Below are positions 1 to 5,279 of a DNA stretch of 5,279 nucleotides, piece by piece. The DNA comes from Eubacterium sp. (lineage in GTDB: Bacteria; Bacillota; Clostridia; Lachnospirales; Lachnospiraceae): contig JALFIK010000147.1 in the NCBI GenBank assembly GCA_022776205.1, positions 1-5,279 of the forward strand. The letters run 5' to 3'. The translations under genes and the position numbers were made by a program. The stretch's first letter is position 1; the number at the start of each line of letters is the position of its first letter. Under the pieces are notes generated by a model. The model worked only from the letters and a program-made list of their open reading frames with translations. It was not told the origin of the DNA and did no database searches.

Positions 1-2646
1 ATGGTTTTTGCAAAAAAGAAAAAAGCAATTGCAGAATTCAAACTGACAAGTTTCTCAAATTTTACAATCACATGGGAAAATGACAAAAGTGCAACGGTGT
101 ATTTTATGGATCAAAACGGTCTGGAAGTCACAACAAACGCCACTTTGAATACGATTGCGGCAACAGAAAAATCCCCTACTACAATTGACTTAAGCAGATA
201 CGCAGTAGACGGCTATACTTTTGAAAATGCACAAATTATAAAATCTGGGGAAACCTATCCAGATGGAACCACAATCTATAACAGCAAACTGACCAGTATC
301 ACAGACGAAAGTGGAACAAAATGGCAGTATATATATACGACAATGGCCGTTGGAGAATCCTCGGAGACGAAGCATACGGCGGATGTTCAGTATGGAGATA
401 AAATATATGCAATTTACAGCAAGGGCCCTTCCCTGAAAACAGTGGAGACAGTCGATAACCGCTCTCTTGGTTTCCATATTTATATGACCAATTATGCCAC
501 CGCCGGTAATGGAATGAGTGATTCCATTGGCGGTGGCTACGGAGATGGCTCCACAAAACAGGGATGTTATGCAAGGACAATAGAGGGCAATGAGCTAAAA
601 ACTGCAGAAGGAGTATCCCTTGCTTCCCTGTTTCCAACGACCAATGAAGTATCCCATCTGTTTTTGAAATCCGTATATGAAGAAACGGGCTATTTCTATT
701 ATAACAGTGCCGAAAACTTCGCCTCATTAACGGAAAGTGACTTTAAGGTTTACAGGCAGCTTGGCACACCAAGCAATGAAGGGAAGTTTTATTATAAGCG
801 CGGTAATTTTATGCCGTACAATACATTAAAGACTTCATTGGTTCAAAACAGAAATTTATATAATGATAATGGTGGCGGGTTGAGCAAAACAGATCCACGA
901 TATAACGAAGCACTTTATGGTTTTAATGAAAGTAATGATTTTTATTTTGGCATGTATGCAACCGCGGACTTTTATCAGCCGGTGGACGGGAAGGTCAACG
1001 GAGAAGACATGATTTATGAATTCACCGGAGATGACGACATGGTCGTTTACATTGACGGGACACTGGTTCTTGACCTTGGTGGCATTCACGATGCCCAGAG
1101 CGGATACATCAACTTTGCAACAGGAGAAGTAGGATATACCAACCAGACGACGAATTCTCCGGTACAATGGAATTCTACTACCATTCGAGCGATGTTTGAG
1201 CGGGCAGGAACATTAGGGAAAACGACCTGGGACACCAGTAACAATAATACTTTTGCAGATGGTACGGCACATAAAATCCAGATCTTTTACCAAGAACGTG
1301 GTGCCGGTGCATCAAACCTTAAAATGAAAGTGAATATTCCACCAATTCCGGAAGGAAGTATCGCGGTGAGCAAAACGGTGGAAGGACTTGACGCCACCCA
1401 GGCAGCGGAGGAAACCTATATCCTTCAGTTGAAGAAAAAAGTTTCTGGACAGAGTGAGTACTCTGTTGCGGCAAATCAGGAATACACATTATCCAGTGAA
1501 ACATCAAAGACGCATACCACAGATTCCGAAGGCAAATTTACGATCAAAGCAGGACAAATGGCATATTTTGCAGGAATTGATGCCGGCACGGAGATTCAGG
1601 TCATCGAACCGGATACCGGGAGAATTTATGAAGTGACTTATACGACAACAGATGGAAGCGGTCACACGATTGATTTAGGAGAAAGTGGCTCTGCAACCGT
1701 TCCTCCGGCCGGGCATGTGAAAGTGCAGGTTAAAAATGATGCGACAAAGGCAACAAAAGATATAACGATTATCAAAGAATTTTATATTAATGGAAATAAA
1801 AGAAACAGCCCTCCGTCCATGGAGGAATTTAACAATGCCCAATTTACCCTGAAGGAATCAGCAGATGGAGAAAAATGGAATCCATTATATTCTGGAATCA
1901 AATTTTCCTCATTTAACCGGGGAGAGAATGGAGAATACTCTTATACATTTCCTAATCTTGACCCAAGAAAAGTGTATCAGGTTGAGGAACATATGACGGC
2001 GGAAGCAGATGGCGGAACGACCGAGATACCATATGTAACGACCAAGTATACCATGGATTTTGGGGACGGCGGAAGCGGAACAACAACAGGAAGTGTAACA
2101 TTAGAAGATTCCGAGAAAAAATTCATTGATAATACGGTCACCTTTAAAAATTATTACAACAACACGATTGTATTTAAAAAAACAGATGCATCAGGCAATG
2201 CATTGGCGGGGGCAAAATTTACTTTATATCAAGTAAATGGAGAAGAAAAATCCGTATATACATACATGAAAGATGGAAAAGAAACAACTGCAGACAATTT
2301 AACTGCAGGGGATGACGGAGCGTTTACTCCGGTTCCTGATTTTACATTACCGCAGGGAACCTATATTCTTACGGAGACGGAATCACCTGCCGGATACAAT
2401 AGGTTGACAAAAGATATCCGGATCATTGTCAGGGAAGACGGAACCCTGACAGCCGGATTCGATGGAAAAGAAGGGAATCTTCTTTCCACCTGTGAAAATG
2501 GAGTTTATACGATCACAGTCGCAAACTCCACCGGCGAAGCCCTTCCACAAACCGGTGGTTCCGGCACCTGTTTTTACACAATATGCGGCGCATTATTCAT
2601 CGCATTTGCTGTCTTTGGTTCATGGAAATGGTACCGCAGCAAGTGA
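1..2646 (+). CDS. LPXTG-anchored pilin-like surface protein with fibro-slime region and isopeptide domains (5' partial)
   Basis: A surface protein expected to be exported and covalently attached to the wall or to a pilus by a sortase. About residues 130-447 form a fibro-slime/PA14-like region typical of large Clostridia adhesins, with GDDDMVVYIDG at 343-353 and ERGAGASNL at 432-440. Three predicted Cna-B/SpaA-type domains follow (about 452-585, 586-719 and 720-845). The last has a textbook E-box, YILTETESPAGY at 788-799, with E792 as catalytic Glu and K727 and N842 as likely isopeptide partners. LPQTG (848-852), a hydrophobic segment (857-877) and the tail WKWYRSK end the protein. The ATG at base 1 is probably not the true start: there is no signal peptide, and the first residues look like the end of an upstream domain (FSNFTITW). 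No classical YPK-type pilin motif is seen, so whether it is shaft, tip or a monomeric adhesin is open. The neighbouring sortase is the probable processing enzyme. Family assignment is from recognition, not a search. Confidence 0.9.
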   Translation: MVFAKKKKAIAEFKLTSFSNFTITWENDKSATVYFMDQNGLEVTTNATLNTIAATEKSPTTIDLSRYAVDGYTFENAQIIKSGETYPDGTTIYNSKLTSITDESGTKWQYIYTTMAVGESSETKHTADVQYGDKIYAIYSKGPSLKTVETVDNRSLGFHIYMTNYATAGNGMSDSIGGGYGDGSTKQGCYARTIEGNELKTAEGVSLASLFPTTNEVSHLFLKSVYEETGYFYYNSAENFASLTESDFKVYRQLGTPSNEGKFYYKRGNFMPYNTLKTSLVQNRNLYNDNGGGLSKTDPRYNEALYGFNESNDFYFGMYATADFYQPVDGKVNGEDMIYEFTGDDDMVVYIDGTLVLDLGGIHDAQSGYINFATGEVGYTNQTTNSPVQWNSTTIRAMFERAGTLGKTTWDTSNNNTFADGTAHKIQIFYQERGAGASNLKMKVNIPPIPEGSIAVSKTVEGLDATQAAEETYILQLKKKVSGQSEYSVAANQEYTLSSETSKTHTTDSEGKFTIKAGQMAYFAGIDAGTEIQVIEPDTGRIYEVTYTTTDGSGHTIDLGESGSATVPPAGHVKVQVKNDATKATKDITIIKEFYINGNKRNSPPSMEEFNNAQFTLKESADGEKWNPLYSGIKFSSFNRGENGEYSYTFPNLDPRKVYQVEEHMTAEADGGTTEIPYVTTKYTMDFGDGGSGTTTGSVTLEDSEKKFIDNTVTFKNYYNNTIVFKKTDASGNALAGAKFTLYQVNGEEKSVYTYMKDGKETTADNLTAGDDGAFTPVPDFTLPQGTYILTETESPAGYNRLTKDIRIIVREDGTLTAGFDGKEGNLLSTCENGVYTITVANSTGEALPQTGGSGTCFYTICGALFIAFAVFGSWKWYRSK
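2542..2643 (+). other. Cell-wall sorting signal (LPQTG, hydrophobic segment, basic tail)
   Basis: Codons 848-881 of the surface protein form the classical tripartite sortase substrate signal. LPQTG is followed by a glycine/serine stretch, then about 20 hydrophobic residues (including C857 and C862) and a short tail with K876, R879 and K881. Sortases of this type cleave between Thr851 and Gly852 and join Thr851 either to a pilin lysine or to peptidoglycan. The stop codon TGA is at 2644-2646. Confidence 0.93.
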
Positions 2647-2780
2647 TAAAACTGTGAAATATTCCTATTTATGTTACACAGAGCAAATTCATGTGTTATG
2701 AAATAGAAAATACGGAAGAAAATGCCTCTAAAATTTTTTTCCAAAAGAGTGATATTCTGATATGTTTTCAAATAAGGGAT

Positions 2781-2807
2781 GATTTCATAGTATTTTCTAT
2801 CGAAATC
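2781..2807. promoter_or_regulatory. Imperfect inverted repeat upstream of the sortase promoter (candidate operator)
   Basis: GATTTCATAG at 2781-2790 is the reverse complement of CTAT plus GAAATC at 2797-2807, apart from one extra C at 2801. The arms pair over 10 bases around a TATTTT spacer. The right arm overlaps the proposed -35 region (2800-2805), a position suited to a repressor or activator site. It has no following T-tract, so it is not a normal terminator. In DNA this A/T-rich a chance dyad is possible, and no known regulator motif is recognised. Confidence 0.35.
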
Positions 2808-2828
2808 AAGCAAAATCTGTGTTATACT
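2800..2828 (+). promoter_or_regulatory. Extended -10 promoter for the sortase gene
   Basis: TATACT at 2823-2828 matches the -10 consensus at five of six positions and is preceded by TGT at 2820-2822, giving the extended -10 form TGnTATACT. Seventeen bases upstream, TCGAAA (2800-2805) matches TTGACA at four positions. Transcription would begin near 2835, leaving a leader of about 45 bases before the sortase start. This suggests the sortase can be expressed separately from the surface protein, although read-through from upstream is not excluded because no strong terminator separates them. Confidence 0.6.
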
Positions 2829-2863
2829 AAAAAGAAGTTTTATGATGAATTACTTGCACCATT

Positions 2864-2870
2864 AAGGAGA
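2864..2870 (+). promoter_or_regulatory. Ribosome binding site of the sortase gene
   Basis: AAGGAGA lies nine bases before the ATG at 2880 and is the only strong Shine-Dalgarno match in the spacer. It decides the start. The reading frame is open upstream to an ATG at 2691, but that ATG has no such site, and choosing it would put 63 extra residues ahead of the membrane anchor. Confidence 0.85.
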
Positions 2871-2879
2871 GCATGCAGG

Positions 2880-3824
2880 ATGAAGAAACATATTACTACA
2901 ATTATATTAACACTGATTTTGCTCACGGGACTTGGTCTGATGCTGTACCCGTCTTTTAGTAACTGGTGGAATAAAAGACATCAGACCCAGGTTGTGGAAT
3001 CATATAAAGAAGCAGTGGATAACACGGATAAAGAAAAGTTAAAAGAAATATGGAATAATGCCGTAGAATATAATAAGAAAGTGGCAGAGAAAGGATTTCA
3101 TCTGACGATTCCGGAAAGCGAACAGAAAGAATATGAATCGGAGCTTAATTTAAATGGAGACGGGATTATGGGATATATATCGATTCCGACGATTAAATGT
3201 GAACTCCCGATTTATCACGGTACGGATGAGGCAGTCCTTCAGATCGCCATAGGCCATCTGGAAGGGTCTTCCCTTCCGGTCGGAGGAGAGAATGTACATA
3301 CGGTAGTCTCCGGGCACAGGGGATTGCCGTCTTCTAAACTGTTTACGGATCTTGACAAATTGTCGGAAGGAGATATCTTTATCTTCCATATTCTCGATCA
3401 GACCCTGACCTACCAGGTAGACCAGATTCGAATAATCATTCCGGAGGATTTTTCCGAACTTCAGATTGAAGAAGGGAAAGATTACTGTACGCTGGTTACC
3501 TGTACACCTTATGGAATCAACACGCACCGGCTGTTAGTCCGGGGGCACCGGGTTCCGAATGACACCCCAAACGGTGTGGAGAATGAGGCGGTACAGCTTG
3601 ATACGAAGCTGATTGCCGGCGCTTTCTGTGGTCCGTTACTCATTTTCCTTTTAATCATGATGATTGGAAAGGATTTTAAAGAACGTGGTCATGACAGGGT
3701 AATCAGGGAACTTCGGAAAGACAGTCGTTTTGAAAAGATCGGAACAGACAGTTTTATGCCGGAACTTGATGAGATGGAGTTTGTTGTGAAACGGCAGAGA
3801 AGGCGAAATAGGAAGAAAAAATAA
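2880..3824 (+). CDS. Class C (pilus-type) sortase
   Basis: A 314-residue membrane-bound transpeptidase expected to cleave LPXTG substrates and join pilin subunits outside the membrane. MKKH precedes an N-terminal hydrophobic anchor (about 5-23), then a polar linker with coiled-coil-like charge (about 35-90). The catalytic domain carries LPIYHGT (109-115), GHLEGSSLP (125-133), SGHRGLPSSKLF with His146, and TLVTCTPYGINTHRLLVRG with Cys208 and Arg217, the family's catalytic triad. A second membrane segment (about 244-263), typical of class C enzymes, is followed by a charged cytoplasmic tail ending KRQRRRNRKKK. The lid motif Asp-Pro-Phe/Trp/Tyr expected before the catalytic domain is absent: the equivalent stretch reads EKGFHLTIPESEQ (70-82). 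The gene sits 233 bases after the LPQTG protein, its likely substrate, and has its own promoter and ribosome binding site. Class assignment rests on motifs and the two-anchor layout and is firm; a numbered srtC symbol is not justified. Confidence 0.95.
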   Translation: MKKHITTIILTLILLTGLGLMLYPSFSNWWNKRHQTQVVESYKEAVDNTDKEKLKEIWNNAVEYNKKVAEKGFHLTIPESEQKEYESELNLNGDGIMGYISIPTIKCELPIYHGTDEAVLQIAIGHLEGSSLPVGGENVHTVVSGHRGLPSSKLFTDLDKLSEGDIFIFHILDQTLTYQVDQIRIIIPEDFSELQIEEGKDYCTLVTCTPYGINTHRLLVRGHRVPNDTPNGVENEAVQLDTKLIAGAFCGPLLIFLLIMMIGKDFKERGHDRVIRELRKDSRFEKIGTDSFMPELDEMEFVVKRQRRRNRKKK

Positions 3825-3905
3825 GTAAATATTTCTCTGGAATTTTTATCTTACTGGTGTTATAATCATAAATTGCTTATGGAAATGTAAAGAATAAGTA
3901 AATAT
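3820..3905. repeat. 13-base direct repeat flanking the acyltransferase promoter
   Basis: AATAAGTAAATAT occurs exactly at 3820-3832, spanning the sortase stop codon, and at 3893-3905, just ahead of the acyltransferase ribosome binding site. The copies start 73 bases apart, close to seven helical turns, with the -10 element between them. This could be a paired regulator site or chance similarity in A/T-rich DNA. No mobile-element features accompany it. Confidence 0.5.
3858..3866 (+). promoter_or_regulatory. Extended -10 promoter for the acyltransferase gene
   Basis: TGTTATAAT has a perfect -10 hexamer at 3861-3866 and the TGn extension at 3858-3860. No good -35 is present (TGGAAT at 3838-3843 matches TTGACA at three positions), which is common for extended -10 promoters. 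Start of transcription near 3873 would give a leader of about 58 bases. A short dyad, CATAA/TTATG (3867-3871 and 3877-3881), sits over the expected start point. The element closely resembles the sortase promoter TGTTATACT. Confidence 0.6.
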
Positions 3906-3916
3906 ATATAATACAA

Positions 3917-3930
3917 AGAGGTAGAAAGGA
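3917..3930 (+). promoter_or_regulatory. Ribosome binding region of the acyltransferase (start ambiguous)
   Basis: AGAGG at 3917-3921 is nine bases from the ATG at 3931. AAAGGA at 3925-3930 touches that ATG but is six and nine bases from the in-frame ATGs at 3937 and 3940. The first ATG is used here. The protein may begin two or three residues later, which does not affect any domain. Confidence 0.6.
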
Positions 3931-5079
3931 ATGGGAATGATGCAGAATAATGCACCGGGACGTGTCTGTAAGTGGGATAATCTGAAGTGTTTTCTTATTA
4001 TGACGGTTGTGATCGGACATTTTGTAAACCAATATGCAGGGGTTTCGGACCTGATGAAGAGTTTATCTGTATTTATCTATTCCTTTCATATGCCTCTTTT
4101 TATTTTTCTTTCCGGACTTTTGGAAAGAAAATGGGATGAAGAGCATCCTTTTCGATGGAGTAAGCCCGTATATTACATTATGATTGGATATACACTGAAA
4201 TTTCTCATATACGGGATTAAAATTCTTTTCCATCAAAAAGCGGTCTTTCACTGGTTTGGTGATACAGGAATTCCGTGGTATATGTTTGCCATGGCTGCTT
4301 TAATGGTACTCACCTACCTGCTTCGGAATCTGGATCCCCGTCTGGTATTTCCGGGAAGCATTGTTCTTGCCTGCCTGGCAGGTTACGATGTAAAAATCGG
4401 CAGTTTTCTTTATCTGTCAAGGATTATCGTATTTTTCCCATTCTACTATCTGGGTTATCATCTGAATGCGCAAAAAGTACAAAAGAGCCTGGAGAAACCC
4501 TTTATTAAACTGCTTGCCTGCGTGGAGATTGGCACGATTTTCTGGGTTTCCTTCGGAAAAATTGACGAGATTTACTCCTATATCCGTCTTCTTACCGGAC
4601 GGAATGCCTATGCACTGATTAATATAGAAAATTGTGGCTTTGTACATCGGCTCGGATTTTATCTTGTGGCATTTCTTATGGGAGCGGCCATCATCAGCCT
4701 GATTCCCGACCGGAAGATGGAACTTCCGGGAAAGATGGGACAGAGAACTCTTCAGATTTATTTCTGGCACCGACTCGTTCTTTATGTGCTCATGTTTTCC
4801 GGAAGTATGGATCTGCTTATAAAAACATTTTCCCAGAGCTGGGAATGGATTTATCTTGCCCTTTCCTGTATTCTGCCGGTCCTTCTTATGCCAAAGGTTT
4901 TTTCCCGACCGCTTCTCATGCTAAGTGATCTGGAAAAAACAGTGGAAATCCGGTGTGCCCGGATGAAAGAAAAGCTCCGTGGCCGGCTTGCGGGATCCGT
5001 CCCTGTTGTTCCGGCTTTGGAGCTTCTGGCAATTCTTGTTATGCTAATGTATTATGGCGGAAGCTTTGATATCCTCTAG
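3931..5079 (+). CDS. Acyltransferase-3 family membrane protein, probable glycan O-acyltransferase
   Basis: A 382-residue integral membrane protein expected to move an acyl group, usually acetyl, onto a sugar or surface polysaccharide. The N-terminus has the family signature WDNLKCFLIMTVVIGHF (15-31) with the conserved His30, then SFHMPLFIFLSGLL (51-64), like the fucose 4-O-acetylase/NolL branch of acyltransferase-3 proteins. About ten membrane segments can be seen, roughly at 18-34, 45-64, 78-99, 115-132, 136-150, 155-176, 189-206, 240-258, 274-290, 303-322 and 363-377. A late motif, YFWHRLVLYVLM (277-288), matches the conserved C-terminal helix. Length is normal for the family. It has its own promoter, 106 bases after the sortase, so it is not clearly part of the pilus operon. 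Its last 36 bases overlap the barstar-like gene on the other strand. Substrate and exact acyl group cannot be read from the sequence. Confidence 0.88.
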   Translation: MGMMQNNAPGRVCKWDNLKCFLIMTVVIGHFVNQYAGVSDLMKSLSVFIYSFHMPLFIFLSGLLERKWDEEHPFRWSKPVYYIMIGYTLKFLIYGIKILFHQKAVFHWFGDTGIPWYMFAMAALMVLTYLLRNLDPRLVFPGSIVLACLAGYDVKIGSFLYLSRIIVFFPFYYLGYHLNAQKVQKSLEKPFIKLLACVEIGTIFWVSFGKIDEIYSYIRLLTGRNAYALINIENCGFVHRLGFYLVAFLMGAAIISLIPDRKMELPGKMGQRTLQIYFWHRLVLYVLMFSGSMDLLIKTFSQSWEWIYLALSCILPVLLMPKVFSRPLLMLSDLEKTVEIRCARMKEKLRGRLAGSVPVVPALELLAILVMLMYYGGSFDIL

Positions 5080-5279
5080 GAGCCTTAGAAGCCCTGAGAG
5101 GAAAGATCTTCCCAGATTATCTTCAAGAAGATTAAAAGAAAAAAATTCAAATACGATGGAGTCGTTTCTTTCTGTTAAAACATCAAAGAGGGCATCCAGA
5201 TTATTTCCGAAATATTCCGGCAGGGAGAGATCCTGCCGGATTTTTTTATAAAAATCTTCTTTTGTCTTTATCTTATTTC
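5044..5279 (-). CDS. Barstar-family (barnase-inhibitor-like) protein, C-terminal part
   Basis: On the minus strand a frame is open from the right edge (first whole codon 5277-5275) for 77 codons to a TAG at 5046-5044. It has no start because the 5' end is outside the window. The translation contains LPEYFGNNLDALFDVLT (visible residues 19-35), which closely follows the barstar core LPEYYGENLDALWDCLT. Barstar residues Tyr29, Asp35 and Asp39, which contact barnase, are kept as Tyr22, Asp28 and Asp32; Trp38 is Phe31. The preceding KEDFYKKIRQDLS matches barstar helix 1, and the C-terminal part (LLRLLEDIK, then AIIH) fits the last helix and strand, with Asp69 a possible counterpart of Glu76. Barstar itself has about 90 residues, so perhaps 10-20 are missing. 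The role would be binding and blocking a small ribonuclease or toxin, but no partner is in the window. It converges on the acyltransferase gene. Confidence 0.85.
   Translation of the reverse strand, partial: NKIKTKEDFYKKIRQDLSLPEYFGNNLDALFDVLTERNDSIVFEFFSFNLLEDNLGRSFLSGLLRLLEDIKASAIIH
5216..5247 (+). terminator. Intrinsic terminator of the acyltransferase transcript, inside the barstar-like gene
   Basis: TCCGGCAGG at 5216-5224 and CCTGCCGGA at 5232-5240 are perfect reverse complements, giving a nine-base GC-rich stem with loop GAGAGAT, followed directly by seven T at 5241-5247. This is a classical Rho-independent terminator for rightward transcription, 136 bases after the acyltransferase stop. 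On the minus strand the hairpin is followed by AATATTTCGG, not a T-tract, so it should stop only the rightward transcript. Both arms lie in barstar-like codons 13-21. Confidence 0.88.

Noticed and set aside
190..1507. Several minus-strand open frames opposite the surface protein gene
   Set aside because: They have no ribosome binding sites or recognisable domains, and their codons are the complement of a clearly real gene.
2714..2742. Hairpin GGAAGAAAAT/ATTTTTTTCC after the surface protein gene as a terminator
   Set aside because: The T-run lies within the stem, one pair is G-T, and no T-tract follows, so it is a weak A/T hairpin rather than an intrinsic terminator.
2691..2879. In-frame 63-codon N-terminal extension of the sortase from ATG 2691
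   Set aside because: No ribosome binding site precedes 2691. The strong AAGGAGA site and membrane-anchor start fit ATG 2880, and the proposed promoter lies inside the extension.
3907..3912. TATAAT immediately upstream of the acyltransferase start as a promoter
   Set aside because: Transcription would begin on or after the ribosome binding site. The TGTTATAAT at 3858-3866 is better placed.
4934..4964. ATCCGG/CCGGAT dyad with a nearby A6 run as a minus-strand terminator for the barstar-like gene
   Set aside because: The stem is only six bases and eight bases separate it from the T-tract on the minus strand. It lies inside acyltransferase codons and is probably chance.
5082..5135. Plus-strand stretch reading ALEALRGKIFPDYLQED then stop, resembling a gene remnant
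   Set aside because: It has no start codon and an in-frame stop at 5067-5069. Its coding look comes from being the complement of barstar-like codons.
5112..5204. Direct repeat CCAGATTAT at 5112-5120 and 5196-5204
   Set aside because: Both copies are the complement of Asn-Leu codons in the barstar-like gene (NNLD and DNLG), so ordinary coding explains them.
5054..5251. Plus-strand 65-codon frame after the acyltransferase
   Set aside because: It runs through the terminator hairpin, has no recognisable domain and is antisense to the better-supported barstar-like frame.

Overview
The window reads as chromosome of a low-GC, Gram-positive gut-type Firmicute, most likely a Lachnospiraceae-like Clostridia member. 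This rests on the LPXTG surface protein with Clostridia-style fibro-slime and isopeptide domains, the class C sortase, AGGAG-type ribosome binding sites, extended -10 promoters and A/T-rich spacers. No species can be named from the sequence alone.

Layout. (1) 1-2646, plus strand: the 3' part of a large cell-wall-anchored, pilin-like surface protein. It has a fibro-slime/PA14-like region, three predicted isopeptide (Cna-B/SpaA-like) domains and an LPQTG sorting signal. (2) 2647-2879: a 233-base A/T-rich spacer with a dyad, an extended -10 promoter and a clear ribosome binding site. (3) 2880-3824, plus strand: a class C (pilus-type) sortase that lacks the usual Asp-Pro-aromatic lid motif. (4) 3825-3930: a short spacer with a TGTTATAAT promoter and a 13-base direct repeat. 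(5) 3931-5079, plus strand: a multi-pass acyltransferase-3 family membrane protein, probably a polysaccharide O-acyltransferase. (6) 5044-5279, minus strand: the C-terminal 77 codons of a barstar-family (RNase-inhibitor type) protein. It runs off the right edge, so it has no start codon in the window and is easy to miss.

How the genes fit together. The sortase very probably attaches or polymerises the LPQTG protein next to it, forming a minimal pilus or surface-adhesin locus. The acyltransferase has its own promoter and may modify a surface glycan; a direct link to the pilus is not shown. The barstar-like gene faces it tail to tail. The two coding regions overlap by 36 bases, and the strong intrinsic terminator that serves the acyltransferase lies inside the barstar coding sequence, so the two transcripts should share about 200 bases of complementary sequence. 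The barstar-like gene and the embedded terminator are the most notable content of the window.
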